Of a stretch of 64,000 nt of DNA, positions 26,201 to 34,849 are shown piece by piece. Positions within the stretch are counted from its first letter, which is position 1. Each line of letters starts with the position of its first letter. A program made the position numbers and the translations under genes. The stretch covers positions 124,001 through 188,000 of the forward strand of contig NZ_BAYB01000009.1 of the NCBI RefSeq assembly GCF_000685035.1, written 5' to 3'. This DNA comes from Paraburkholderia ferrariae NBRC 106233. GTDB lineage: Bacteria > Pseudomonadota > Gammaproteobacteria > Burkholderiales > Burkholderiaceae. The notes beneath the pieces are model-generated. The model did not search any database. It was given only the letters and a program-made list of their open reading frames with translations, and was not told where the DNA came from.

Positions 26201-26606
26201 GCGTTCCGCGCTCGGGAAACGGCACACTGAGCGCGTTGCCGTACTCGTCGACGTAGACGAGCTTGTCGCCCGACCTGTGCAGCGTGATTTCCCAGCGGGT
26301 GCGCCAGCCAACGCCGAACAGCCCGATCGCAGTGCGCGCGCTCGAATAGTAGCGGGACCATTCAAGCGGCAGACGGCCACGAAGCGAGAAATCGGTTTCG
26401 TCTGCGGGCAGACACACTTTGCTGCCGGACACCACGTCCACCGAGCGCAACAGAATGCCCGACAGCGCGCGGCGCATCCGATACCGGTCGACCAACTCGC
26501 CGAGCTGCTGGCAGCGGTCTGCCGTCTGCCCTGTGCGCGTCAGCGGCAACACCATGCCGGGCAGCTTGCTCAGGTCCGCGCCTGGCCCCGCGATTCCAGT
26601 CTCCAA
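23184..26606 (-). CDS. Rhs core protein without a recognisable C-terminal toxin domain
   Basis: An 1140-residue T6SS-associated Rhs protein. It opens with a short lead and a DUF6531-type segment (SGSKVCLPADETDFSLRG, about 60-78). About 20 YD-repeats then form the beta-cocoon shell (for example GYLIGVTDALGGVTRIERDG and YDAWGRLVRRSGRDHALSL). The RHS core ending is FYDPEAGRYISPD, then SPYRYAPNSLTWCNPLG. Polymorphic Rhs proteins normally carry a toxin of 80-200 residues after a D-P-x-G-L site; here the site reads N-P-L-G-Q and only 46 residues remain. The final 96 bp overlap the glycosyltransferase gene on the other strand. The start is a TTG at 26606 with GAGG before it, 16 bp after the PAAR gene. 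No immunity gene is seen. Confidence 0.87.
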   Translation of the reverse strand: METGIAGPGADLSKLPGMVLPLTRTGQTADRCQQLGELVDRYRMRRALSGILLRSVDVVSGSKVCLPADETDFSLRGRLPLEWSRYYSSARTAIGLFGVGWRTRWEITLHRSGDKLVYVDEYGNALSVPFPERGTQVIAPSAQLQFAHLPDGRMVVADLTPHYRVFGDFDANGIARLKYVEDLHRQRIGCIWDAEGRLLRMRGTCGHELRMHYETRPGARLAAIECVDGGPTGVLAQYGYSSNGELTEVRNRIGTVVRRFGWQNERIVEEVGPLGMVTQYRWQTAGGVARVVERATSEGARERFAYDSDNRVSQVSDVFGRDANWQYDEYGCVLSHTDFDGRRYRFGYRETDAPARVWLPGEREVSFEYDSLGRVSEETDLLGKTRTTKYAFASREPLSVTTSDGRTQIWSRNERLQPVQCQMPSGEIARFEYDANGFATRSIDALGAATAYEYNAWGQVTLRTEIDGSETHYEHDEAGYLIGVTDALGGVTRIERDGLGRALCVTRPDGQVERHVWNAAGQRTSFAGPNGQSRHWYRDARGNVVRAVDEEGHAIERQYDAHGRPVRIESANGAIQTLEWDASHCRSITDADGVVRRFDYTDAGEICGVTSKAGAQERCETFAYDEAGRLTRRETLHNLYLYRYAAGGLEAVSRTPTKEGELLGIGSDEVRFEYDASGRLIAEHGANGELRYTCNAMGRLVATRLPQGQEVRTRRFETGHIASFELDERLIARFWYDAMRRVMAHTQGRLRTHTGYSPLGLPVWWRTVSSDDLSAPAAPAESDMQLWREVEYSAAGLPVRTGGPVESQTWYDYDRRGCLLRRVSEQLGIEYFTWDAAGNLLDTPGGNWFPAVYADHRIAECRGYRYEYDAWGRLVRRSGRDHALSLDWDAEGRLIAAHRKGRTVRFQYDALGRRIAKRVESGPTPRSHALAQDELTRYLWQGRRLLQEQRGGALRTYLYQPESDRSTSVAPLACIDQTLGDDGEIADTQVYHYHTDAAGTAMALTDETGKVVWQGRYRAWGDPVTQEWGRSDAVAQPLRYAGQYADEETTLHYNGTRFYDPEAGRYISPDRTGEGGISPYRYAPNSLTWCNPLGQAAPQRFPYLAGTEASDNDGVPDPAQQIAGLVAQFDDIPCWDTFER

Positions 26607-26622
26607 TGCCTCATCCTCAGCG

Positions 26623-26889
26623 TCACGAACCGATAAGCACGTCCGACACGCCGGAAGTGATCACCGAGCCACACGAAGTCGCGCCGGCGACCATCGCCGC
26701 CGGCACACCATTGACGAATACGCCGGCCGAGCCCGAAACCACGGCTTGCGCGGAGGGATGCTTCGAGCAGACTGCCGCACTGAGACCGACCAGCGCCACC
26801 GGGACGCCGTCGATCAGGACGTTCGGCGAACCGGTGACGATCATGCCGCCATGGCAGATCAGATCGCCGACGCGAGACATTGAAAACAT
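26623..26889 (-). CDS. PAAR-domain spike tip protein
   Basis: An 88-residue PAAR protein. It has the family's repeating glycine-rich layout: VGDLICHGGMIVTGSPNVLIDGVPVALVGLSAAVCSKH (about 7-44), then a second half with VSGSAGVFVNGVPAAMVAGATSCG. His13 and the Cys/His pair (C41, H44) and Cys73 are candidate zinc ligands at the cone tip. PAAR proteins sharpen the VgrG spike and dock effectors; here it lies between vgrG and rhs and would connect the two. GGAG lies 10 bp before the ATG at 26889. A separate PAAR gene is notable because many Rhs proteins carry the PAAR domain at their own N-terminus. Confidence 0.9.
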   Translation of the reverse strand: MFSMSRVGDLICHGGMIVTGSPNVLIDGVPVALVGLSAAVCSKHPSAQAVVSGSAGVFVNGVPAAMVAGATSCGSVITSGVSDVLIGS

Positions 26890-26979
26890 GGGGGATATGC
26901 TCCTTTTGAAAGGACGGCAAGGTACCGACGGCCGCGCGCGGATGCGCGCTGCGGCCGGACACAGTCGTGGAACGTCGCG

Positions 26980-29469
26980 TTAGAGCTCGGAGACCGAGGG
27001 TGTCGGCGTTGGCGTTGGCGTTGGCGTTGGCGTCGGCGTCGGCGTCGGCGTCGGCGTTGGCGTTGGCGTTGGCGTTGGCGTTGGCGTTGGCGTTGGCGTC
27101 GGCGTTGGTGTCGGCGTTGGCGTTGGCGTTGGCGTTGGCGTTGGCGTTGGCGTTGGCGTTGGCGTTGGCGTTGGCGTTGGCGTTGGCGTTGGCGTTGGCG
27201 TCGGCGTTGGTGTCGGCGTTGGCGTTGGTGTCGGCGTTGGTGTCGGCGTCGGTGTCGGCGTTGGTGTCGGCGTCAAGCACGGCGGAGGCGGCGGAACAAT
27301 CGGAAGGCATGGCAACGGGCAGTCGGGAATCCCCGGCGCGAAGCCCGGAAGGCCCAGCACGACCGGAACGGGAACCGTGACACCATTGCCGTCATCTCCG
27401 TCGCAGCAATCGTCGTCGCAAGGATTGAGTTCGAGCGGCATCCCCTTCACCACGACCTTTTTCTTACCTTTAATCAAGACTTCCTCGCCGACGAGCTTGA
27501 TCTTGCCGTCGCCCGTCATCGTCAACGACGACTTGCCGCACACGATGGAAATCACACCGCCGGCAGACAGCGAGTACGCCCCGCCCACCGCATGCGTAGA
27601 GGCCCCGCCGATCGTCACGGTGCCCGCGCCACCCACCGTCAGCGTGGAGGCGCCGCCAACCGCTGTCACCAGCGCACCACCGACCAGCACCGACTGCGCC
27701 AGGGCAACCTCATACGAGGCAATGCCTCCGACGGTGCTCGTAAACGCACCGCCCACGAGAACACTGTGCGCCGCGCCGACGCCGACCGAATAATCGAGGC
27801 CCACGACGTGCGACTCGTCCGCCTTGGTCAAGCGGGTCATTTGCCGTTCCGCCTGAATCGAGAACTCTTCGGCCCCCACCGCGTCGTCGAAGCTCACGGC
27901 GTTGAAGTTGTCAACGCCGCCTTCCATCGAGCGCGACATCATCCCGCTCTGCGTCGCTTTGGCGGGCAACTCCCACGGCGTAGGCGTCACCGTGTTGTAG
28001 AGCGTGCCCGTAATCAGCGGGCGATCCGGGTCGCCGTTCCAGAAGTCGACAATCACTTCCTGGCCGATACGCGGAACATAGAGGCCGCCAAAGTTCTTGC
28101 CGGCCCAGGCCTGGCTCACGCGCACCCAGCAGGAATCCGTTTCGACGTTGCGGCCATAGCGGTCCCAAACGAAGCGAATCTTCACGCGGCCGAACTCGTC
28201 GGTCCACAGCTCCTGGCCTGCCGGCCCGACGACAATGGCCGATTGCGGACCGCTCACGACCGGCTTGGGCGTTGTCTGCGGCAGCCTGAACATTTCGCTC
28301 GTCGGCTGCACATCGAAACGGTTGACGAAGGTGTATTCGTAGTCGCTGCCCGACTCCTGGGGATTGCCGGTCACATCGAGCTCCGTCCCGATCACGAGGT
28401 ATTCGCAGTTCGCCGCCAGGTAGTCGTAGTGGGTCAGGTCGAAAGTCTGGCCGCACGCGAGCCCGCGGACATTGCCCTCGCCTTTTCCGCGCGTGCCCGG
28501 CGCACGCAGCGCTTCCATGCGCGTGCGGGCCAGCAGCTCGCCGTGGCCGCCATCGGTATAGTCGCCGGGCCATTCGTAGCGCTCGAGCGTATTCCAGCTC
28601 GTCTCGCGCGGCTGCTGATTGATCTCGCGCATGTCGGCCCGCGAGCGCGTGAAGTCGAAATCGCTCGTCACATAATGACCCGTACAGAGCGATTCGGCCG
28701 TCGAGAACGTGTGGATATAGTCGCCCTCGGTGGTGCCGCCCTGCGGCTGGAATGCGAGCGTCCGGTACGCAGGGTTCGGCGACCGGCGGTGCGCGCCGAT
28801 GTGATCGCACAGCACGAGCCGATGCTTGCCATCGACATGCTCGAAGAACCAGTAAATGCCCCATTCCTCCATGAGGCGCTGGATGAAATCGAAGTCGGTC
28901 TCGCCGTACTGCACCTGGAAACCGCGCGGCTCGTTGCGCGGGCTTTCTCCGGTCACGGCATAGCGGCTCACGTCGAGGCGCTTCTCGACCGGATAGGGAT
29001 AGTCCTTCAAGACCTCGTCGATGATTTCGATGACGGTCTTGTCCTGAAAGATCTTGAAGTCGGTCGTGAGCGTTGCCAGCCATAGCCAGGGCTTCAGGAC
29101 CACGCGGTAGACGTTAAAACGGCCTTCGCGATGCAGATATTGCGCCTCGACGACTAGCCCGGTGATCTGGCGCTCGGCGATGTCCGGCGACGGCTGCAGC
29201 TCGCCTGGCGCGTCGAGCTCCATCGTAACCGTCATCTCATTGCCGAGCAGCGCTTTCAGGTCGACGTTGGCGCTGACGGCAAGCGGGATGGCGTAATCGT
29301 CGGGGGTGCGGAGCAGCAACTCATAGGTGAACAGTTCGCCCAGATACTCGCTGCCGCTCAACGACTTGAACGCGAGTGCGGGCTGCCCCAGCAGTTGCGG
29401 CATCGCCGCACTGGATACCGTTACCGTGCGCTGCGCAAGACCTAGATTGCTCGAAGCATTATTTGACAT
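26980..29469 (-). CDS. vgrG: T6SS spike protein VgrG with a 46-unit Thr-Pro repeat tail
   Basis: An 829-residue VgrG (TssI). A gp27-like N-terminal part (about 20-380: [50 protein letters not shown]) leads into the gp5 OB-fold ([25 protein letters not shown], then [21 protein letters not shown]). A beta-helical needle rich in V-G-G steps and a DUF2345-type end follow (about 540-690). Next come an acidic Cys-rich segment ([14 protein letters not shown]), a Pro-rich link and, at residues 733-824, 46 uninterrupted Thr-Pro dipeptides, ending SVSEL. The tail replaces the usual effector or PAAR-binding extension. GAGAGG precedes the ATG. The gene lies 69 bp downstream of tssM and is followed by PAAR and rhs. 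Confidence 0.93.
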   Translation of the reverse strand: MSNNASSNLGLAQRTVTVSSAAMPQLLGQPALAFKSLSGSEYLGELFTYELLLRTPDDYAIPLAVSANVDLKALLGNEMTVTMELDAPGELQPSPDIAERQITGLVVEAQYLHREGRFNVYRVVLKPWLWLATLTTDFKIFQDKTVIEIIDEVLKDYPYPVEKRLDVSRYAVTGESPRNEPRGFQVQYGETDFDFIQRLMEEWGIYWFFEHVDGKHRLVLCDHIGAHRRSPNPAYRTLAFQPQGGTTEGDYIHTFSTAESLCTGHYVTSDFDFTRSRADMREINQQPRETSWNTLERYEWPGDYTDGGHGELLARTRMEALRAPGTRGKGEGNVRGLACGQTFDLTHYDYLAANCEYLVIGTELDVTGNPQESGSDYEYTFVNRFDVQPTSEMFRLPQTTPKPVVSGPQSAIVVGPAGQELWTDEFGRVKIRFVWDRYGRNVETDSCWVRVSQAWAGKNFGGLYVPRIGQEVIVDFWNGDPDRPLITGTLYNTVTPTPWELPAKATQSGMMSRSMEGGVDNFNAVSFDDAVGAEEFSIQAERQMTRLTKADESHVVGLDYSVGVGAAHSVLVGGAFTSTVGGIASYEVALAQSVLVGGALVTAVGGASTLTVGGAGTVTIGGASTHAVGGAYSLSAGGVISIVCGKSSLTMTGDGKIKLVGEEVLIKGKKKVVVKGMPLELNPCDDDCCDGDDGNGVTVPVPVVLGLPGFAPGIPDCPLPCLPIVPPPPPCLTPTPTPTPTPTPTPTPTPTPTPTPTPTPTPTPTPTPTPTPTPTPTPTPTPTPTPTPTPTPTPTPTPTPTPTPTPTPTPTPTPTPTPTPTPTPSVSEL
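26998..27273 (-). repeat. Hexanucleotide tandem repeat encoding (Thr-Pro)46 in vgrG
   Basis: 276 bp of a 6-bp unit (GGCGTT on the plus strand, with GGCGTC, GGTGTC and similar third-position variants), 46 units long. On the coding strand it reads ACN-CCN. Unit gain or loss would change tail length without breaking the frame, so the tract is a likely length-variable locus. Variants are grouped (stretches of GTT, then GTC/GTG mixtures), as expected of recent slippage in the pure part. Not a CRISPR: there are no spacers. Confidence 0.95.
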
Positions 29470-29538
29470 GCAATCCTCTCAATTCCATTCATCGAATACA
29501 TTCCGACGCGACATTCCCAACCGCGATTGCCGATGGCG

Positions 29539-32500
29539 CTACCGGACGCCTGCGGCGCCATCCGCCGCCGCATCCGGGCGGCTCCCGCCCATGCCCGGAC
29601 TGCCGGGACACCGGAAGCCCCTCAGCAAGCCGGTCAACTGCGGCCCCGACTGCCCGCCCGTCGTCAGTTCGAGCACCGCATGACGGTCGTCGAAGTTGAA
29701 GTCCAGCGCATAGCGGTTCGACGACACGGTCGAGGTCAAGCGGCCGCGGTCGATCAGGCGCAATAACGCCCATGGCCCGTCGAGCATGATGGTCGACGTA
29801 TCGGGTCGAACGCGCGGATTGGCGGTCAGGGCCGCCATCGAGCCCCCGCGCGGCCCGGGCCACGTGACCGGCCAGGTCGTCACCGGACCGTGCACGTAGC
29901 GCATGCTCTGCCCGTCGATGTCGAGCAGCAGTTCGGTGATCTCCGGATCGAGCGACGCAACCTTGATGCCGATCTTCCACGACATCCGGTTCGCGCCCGG
30001 ATCGTGGAAGAACACCTCGCGAATCGCAGCCGCGCGTTCGAACGGTTCGAGGCTCGGACCCGGTATCGGCGGCATGCCGGGGCTCACCGGCTTGTAGCGC
30101 CACGGCCGCATGCTCGTGTCCACACGGCTTGCAAGCGTTTTCTGGAAGAAGTCGTCGAGCAGTCCGCCTGCCGCGAACACGCGGTTGAAGTCGTCCACGT
30201 CGACTTCCTGCGCGCTGGCCGCGAACGGATACTTACCTTCGAGCGCGCGACGACATTGCGCGCCGACGCTCGATTCGACCTGCAGCGCCAGCAACGATCC
30301 CACGCTGCGATCCACTTTCTGCAGCGACTGCGAAGCAATGCCTGCCAGCACCGCGCGAAACGGCGCCGGCAGCTTTTCCGCTTCGAGCCGCATCGTGGAG
30401 CCGAGATCGTCGACCGCCGGCATGCTGTTGGTGGCGAGCACGTTGCCGGCCATCATCAGATGCGTGTATTGCTCGTTGACGAGACCAATGATGCCGTCGA
30501 GCTGCAGCGCGCCGCCGCTCACCGCCGCGGGGCTGTCGGTTGCCGGACCGCTGCCCGTGCCGGCCCGTCCCGACACGACTTCGCGCAGCGCGGCAAAGCG
30601 GTTGTCTACCAGTTCCTTTTCCATCTTCTGCTGCGCGAGCTGGCTGATCGTCGCTGTCGCGGCCACGGCGCTCGCCACGCGCGAACGGCGCTTGACGGCG
30701 TTCGTCGCCGTATCGCCCAGCGACGGATCGTCCGCGCCGTCTGCCGCAGATAGCGATGTTTCGTGGACCGCCGTGCGCGCGAGCCGCGCAAGCGGCGAAT
30801 CGGGCGCGGCCAGCGTGCGCAGCACCTGCAGATCGAGCGCCAGCGAACCGTCGTCGCCCGAAACGGGCCTCACGTCGTCGAGAAACTGCTGCCAGTAGTT
30901 GGCGTAGTCCGTCAGGTACTGACGGCGGATTTCATCGGCCAGTTTGTCCTGACCAGCGCGAAACACACCGCTCTCCGTTCCCGGCAACGACCATGCCGAA
31001 GGACCGGCAAGGCCCATGACCCATGCGTCCTGTTTTCGCGCTTGCCCGAGGAACTCGGGCAAGCGCTTGTTAAAAACCTCGTGATAGCCCTCGTAGGTGT
31101 ACAAACCGGGGATGCCCCGCTCGAGCGCGGAGCCTTCCACCAGCGCAAAAACCGAGGTCGCCTGCGGACCCGCCGCGCGGATCAGCGTGACGTTCTCCGG
31201 CGCTTCCGCCGCCATCGAGTTCATCGCGCGCTCGTAAAGCCGCCCCGATGCCGGGTTCTGGCCGAGAAAGTCGCGTGCGCGCTTGACGAGCGCGACGTTC
31301 AGCGGCGTGGCAGGCGCCGTGGGCACGCCGTCGGCGAACAAGGCGTCCAGATGGCTTGCCATCACGTCGCGATCGCCCATCGACGCCACACTGCCCGCGT
31401 GCTCCCAGTCGCTCAGCACCCACGCCTTGATCGCCTTCGCGTCGTAGTGCGCGGGGTCGAACAGCATCAGGTACACCGACAGCGTGCGGTAGACGCCATC
31501 CGCATCCTGCGCACCGATTTGCGTATCGAGGACCGACTCAAGCCGACCGGCGATCTGCGGCAACAACATCTGGCTCAACAAACCGTTGTATGTATCGCTG
31601 GAGGCCTCGCGGACGGCTGGCACGGTATAGAGGCCATAGCGCCAGGCAATCCCCGGGCTGTCCAGATCCTCGTCGCCGAACTGCGGCAGATCGCGCGACG
31701 CGCTCAGCACCCGTGCCGTCCCGCCCGGCTGCGGCGCCTTGCGTTGCGACGCTACACGCGCGGCCAGCACATCGGTCTTTTTGTCGATCGCAGCCAGATA
31801 GCCGCGGTTGTTGTCGAAACTGACGATCAACGCGCCGATCAGCCACACCGCCACGGCAATCGACAACAGATGCCCAACGATGCGCACTGCGCGGAAGCGG
31901 ATTTCCCAGTACGGGTTCGGCCGCACGAGATGCCCCTCGGCGAGGATGACGCGCTGGAACAGGTTGCGCAGGAAATACCCGCGATAGGCCGCTGGCGCGC
32001 CGTTGCCTGAAGACTGGCCGCCCGCTTTCGCCTCGCCGCCAAACAGGCCCGCGAGCCCGCGACGCAGCCGTTGCAGCAGCGTCGTGCTGTCGGCCGGCAC
32101 CACTTCGTGCGTTTGCGCCGCGCTCGTGAAGTAGATGCCACGTAGTGTGGTGCTCAACTGCGCGTCGTCGTATTTCGAGTCGAGGAAAACCTGCGCGATC
32201 AGGTCGGCCAGATCCGCGCACAGGCTGCGGAACTCGGTCGGCAGCGCATACAGCTTCCGGCGCCGGTCGACCTCGTACACCTCCTGCAGCCTCGCGTTGA
32301 TCCCGTCTTCGAGACTCTGCTCGAGTTCACGCAGTTCCGCTGCACAGCTCTCGCGCAGCGCGTCGCGACGCACTTCCACGGTCCCGTCCTGATAGGGCAG
32401 CGTGAAACCGAGAATCTGCGCGCGGCCTTCCGCCGTCAGCGAGTAAAAATACTCGGTGAAGCCCGGCAGCAAGTCGAGCTTGGTGACGACCACGTAGACC

Positions 32501-33501
32501 GGGAACCGGATACCGAGGTCGTGGCGGAGCTCTTCGAGCCGCGCGCGCATCGACGCGGCAAGCACCTTGCGCCCGGACTGCGGGGAGGTCAGCAATTCCT
32601 CAGCGGAGACGACCAGCAGCGCGCCGTTGATCGGCGCCCGCGCCCGGCGCTTGCGCAGCAGTCCGAGAAAGCCGCGCCATTCCGCTGCGTTTCTGCATTT
32701 CAGGCTTTCCTTGCTCTCGTCGTCTGCCGCCGTGTCCTGGACCGTATACCGTCCGGCCGTATCGATCAGGACGGCTTCATTGGCGAACCACCAGTCGCAA
32801 TTCGCCGTCTCGACACGGCTCTTGATCGACGCCGCGACCATCTGGTCGGCGTCGGGAAAGTCGAGACCCGAATTGAGGATGAGCGTGGTTTTACCGGCGC
32901 CACCCGAGCCGATCACCATGTACCAGGGCAGCTCGTACAAAAAGCGCTGGCTTTCCAGCAGACGGCGCAGCCAGGCAGAGCCGCCCCGCAGCCGCTTGAG
33001 CCTGTCGATCGCCTTGTTGAGCACCGAATTGAGCGCACGGATTTCGTCGCGCGCAAGCGGATCGGTGCCAGCCTTCTTCGCAAACGGATGCAGGATGCGC
33101 TGCAGCAACTCGTCGTTGTTGCGCACGGCCTTCCACAACCCATAGAGCCCGTAGATCGCCGAACAGGCAAGCAGCACTGCGATCAGCAGCACGCGCGACC
33201 AGGGCGGCGCGAACGGATGCACGTCGCCGAATGCGAGCAGCGGTCCGAAATACCAGAGCGCAAGGCAAACCAGCGCAACCCAGATGATGCCGGGCGACCA
33301 GCCGAGCAGCCAGAACAGCAGCAGCGCGAGCAGCACGATAATGGTCAGCACGCGCGACAGCACGGTCTCGAGCGGCCGGTAGTCGCCGAAAGCGACGAGC
33401 GGCCCGACAAACCAGACAGCCGCGGCGACCAGGAAAATCGCCATGACCATCAAGGTCTGGCGCGAAAATACAAGCTTAAAGAAGCGGTTCAAGTAAGACA
33501 T
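29539..33501 (-). CDS. tssM: T6SS membrane complex protein TssM (IcmF)
   Basis: A 1320-residue IcmF-family inner-membrane protein. The N-terminus holds two similar transmembrane hairpins (about 14-85: FVGPLVAFGDYRP and YFGPLLAFGDVHP, an internal duplication) and a third helix near 104-120. The cytosolic GTPase-like domain follows, with Walker A GSGGAGKTT at residues 198-206 and DTAGRYTVQD as switch. Another membrane helix is near 555-575 (VGHLLSIAVAVWLIGALIV), followed by the large periplasmic part that meets the TssJ lipoprotein. The duplicated hairpin gives more membrane spans than the usual three. It lies 13 bp downstream of tssL and completes the tssJ-K-L-M set. Confidence 0.94.
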   Translation of the reverse strand: MSYLNRFFKLVFSRQTLMVMAIFLVAAAVWFVGPLVAFGDYRPLETVLSRVLTIIVLLALLLFWLLGWSPGIIWVALVCLALWYFGPLLAFGDVHPFAPPWSRVLLIAVLLACSAIYGLYGLWKAVRNNDELLQRILHPFAKKAGTDPLARDEIRALNSVLNKAIDRLKRLRGGSAWLRRLLESQRFLYELPWYMVIGSGGAGKTTLILNSGLDFPDADQMVAASIKSRVETANCDWWFANEAVLIDTAGRYTVQDTAADDESKESLKCRNAAEWRGFLGLLRKRRARAPINGALLVVSAEELLTSPQSGRKVLAASMRARLEELRHDLGIRFPVYVVVTKLDLLPGFTEYFYSLTAEGRAQILGFTLPYQDGTVEVRRDALRESCAAELRELEQSLEDGINARLQEVYEVDRRRKLYALPTEFRSLCADLADLIAQVFLDSKYDDAQLSTTLRGIYFTSAAQTHEVVPADSTTLLQRLRRGLAGLFGGEAKAGGQSSGNGAPAAYRGYFLRNLFQRVILAEGHLVRPNPYWEIRFRAVRIVGHLLSIAVAVWLIGALIVSFDNNRGYLAAIDKKTDVLAARVASQRKAPQPGGTARVLSASRDLPQFGDEDLDSPGIAWRYGLYTVPAVREASSDTYNGLLSQMLLPQIAGRLESVLDTQIGAQDADGVYRTLSVYLMLFDPAHYDAKAIKAWVLSDWEHAGSVASMGDRDVMASHLDALFADGVPTAPATPLNVALVKRARDFLGQNPASGRLYERAMNSMAAEAPENVTLIRAAGPQATSVFALVEGSALERGIPGLYTYEGYHEVFNKRLPEFLGQARKQDAWVMGLAGPSAWSLPGTESGVFRAGQDKLADEIRRQYLTDYANYWQQFLDDVRPVSGDDGSLALDLQVLRTLAAPDSPLARLARTAVHETSLSAADGADDPSLGDTATNAVKRRSRVASAVAATATISQLAQQKMEKELVDNRFAALREVVSGRAGTGSGPATDSPAAVSGGALQLDGIIGLVNEQYTHLMMAGNVLATNSMPAVDDLGSTMRLEAEKLPAPFRAVLAGIASQSLQKVDRSVGSLLALQVESSVGAQCRRALEGKYPFAASAQEVDVDDFNRVFAAGGLLDDFFQKTLASRVDTSMRPWRYKPVSPGMPPIPGPSLEPFERAAAIREVFFHDPGANRMSWKIGIKVASLDPEITELLLDIDGQSMRYVHGPVTTWPVTWPGPRGGSMAALTANPRVRPDTSTIMLDGPWALLRLIDRGRLTSTVSSNRYALDFNFDDRHAVLELTTGGQSGPQLTGLLRGFRCPGSPGMGGSRPDAAADGAAGVR

Positions 33502-33514
33502 TCAGGCTTTCCCG

Positions 33515-34849
33515 TTATTGCGTGACGAGGACTTCCACGCGTCGATTGCGGGACCGGCCTTGCGCCGAGGTGTTGTCCGCGACAGGCTCTGCGTCGCCCT
33601 TGCCGATCGCCTCGATGCGGCCAGCCGGCACGCCATGGGCCATCAGAACGTCCGCCACGTATGCCGCACGCTTTTCCGACAACATCTGGTTGTTCGGGAA
33701 CTCCGGGGTGTTGATCGGCTGATTGTCGCTATAGCCCGTCACCGTGACCTTGCCGCTCACGCGCGCCACCTCCTGCGCCACCCGGGTCAGCACGGGTTCC
33801 AGTTCCGGCCGGATGCCGCTGCGGCCCGGAAGGAACATGTAGTCGCCGTTGAAGACGACCTTGCTGCTTTGATCGTTCTCGTCCACGGTGAGCACGCCCC
33901 GCGAGATCTGGTCCTTCAACAGGATCGACAGACGCAGCCGCTCGTGAACCACGGGCGGCTCGGCCTTCACAGGCGTCCCGATCGCGCGGATCTTCGCCTC
34001 AAGTGCGTTGCTCTCGAACAGCAGCTGGTACTTGTACCAGGCAAACAGCGCGAACACGGACAGGGCGGCGACACCCGCCGTTGCCCAGACCGGCACGCTC
34101 CTCAGGAGCGGCATTTCGCCCGGTGCCTCGCCGCGCCAGTGCGGCGACAGTTCAACACGCATCGTGTCGCGCGCGCCGCTGATGAGCGTCAGCAGCCGCT
34201 GCCGGATCTGTTCGAGATGGCGGGGACCATCTACGACAACGCTGTAACGACCTTCGAATCCAAGACCGAGAATGCGATACATCACTTCGAGAACATCGAC
34301 GTACTCCTGCGGATCCGTCGCCATGCGGCCGATCAGCAGGAAGAACTTCTCGCCCCCGTCCACCTCGCCGTCGAACGTAATCAGCAGCCCGCGTGCGGCC
34401 CAAATGCCGCCACCGCCCCAGTGGGTGCGGTTCGCGGCTTCGTCGAGCGCCGTACACAACGCATAGCGTGCAGCGGCCACGTGCTTCCACGGCAAATTCG
34501 CCTTGTCGCAGACTTTCTGGAACGCAGCAACCTCGCGCACGAGCAGCGAGCGCAGACTCGCGACCGCGGCAAGCGAATCGAGCGAAGCCGGCATATCGGC
34601 CAGCATGCGCAACAACGGTTGCGCCGCTTCGCACAACGGATTCCTTGCGGCCTTTACACGGGAGAGACGCGACTGCGAGTCTTCGGGCGGATCGAACGCC
34701 GTGGGATCGACGGCAGGTTCCTGGTCACGAGCGCCGCCCGTCGCCGGGCGCCCCGCCGGGAATGCCGACGGTAGCTCCCCCGCCGGTGCGGCGTTGCCGG
34801 GCTCCGACAGGAAGTCGAATGCGTCGTCGCCATATGCATCTGTACTCAT
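33515..34849 (-). CDS. tssL: T6SS membrane protein TssL with C-terminal OmpA-like domain
   Basis: A 444-residue fusion. An acidic Pro-rich N-terminus (1-55) leads into the DotU/TssL domain (about 60-260: NPLCEAAQPLLRMLADMPAS, then ALCTALDEAANRTHWG and FFLLIGRMATDPQEYVDVLEVMYRILGLGFEGRY). One transmembrane helix follows (VWATAGVAALSVFALFAWYKY) and then a periplasmic OmpA/MotB peptidoglycan-binding domain (about 320-444, with VTVTGYSDNQPINT and AIGKGDAEPVADNTSAQGRSRNRRVEV). It anchors the secretion machine to the cell wall. The ATG at 34849 overlaps the tssK stop (ATGA); an upstream in-frame GTG is less likely. Confidence 0.93.
   Translation of the reverse strand: MSTDAYGDDAFDFLSEPGNAAPAGELPSAFPAGRPATGGARDQEPAVDPTAFDPPEDSQSRLSRVKAARNPLCEAAQPLLRMLADMPASLDSLAAVASLRSLLVREVAAFQKVCDKANLPWKHVAAARYALCTALDEAANRTHWGGGGIWAARGLLITFDGEVDGGEKFFLLIGRMATDPQEYVDVLEVMYRILGLGFEGRYSVVVDGPRHLEQIRQRLLTLISGARDTMRVELSPHWRGEAPGEMPLLRSVPVWATAGVAALSVFALFAWYKYQLLFESNALEAKIRAIGTPVKAEPPVVHERLRLSILLKDQISRGVLTVDENDQSSKVVFNGDYMFLPGRSGIRPELEPVLTRVAQEVARVSGKVTVTGYSDNQPINTPEFPNNQMLSEKRAAYVADVLMAHGVPAGRIEAIGKGDAEPVADNTSAQGRSRNRRVEVLVTQ

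Noticed and set aside
23451..26636. A >1000-codon open frame on the plus strand, antisense to rhs
   Set aside because: It mirrors the Rhs frame through GC-rich third positions and YD-repeats, its product has no recognisable domain and is Arg/His/Ala-rich, and no ribosome site precedes it.
26998..27273. CRISPR-like repeat array
   Set aside because: Units are contiguous 6-mers with no spacers, and the tract is in frame with VgrG.
26570..27310. Alternative-frame protein made of Asp/Ala/Asn repeats across the hexanucleotide tract
   Set aside because: The tract leaves all frames open by composition; only the VgrG frame continues into conserved protein.
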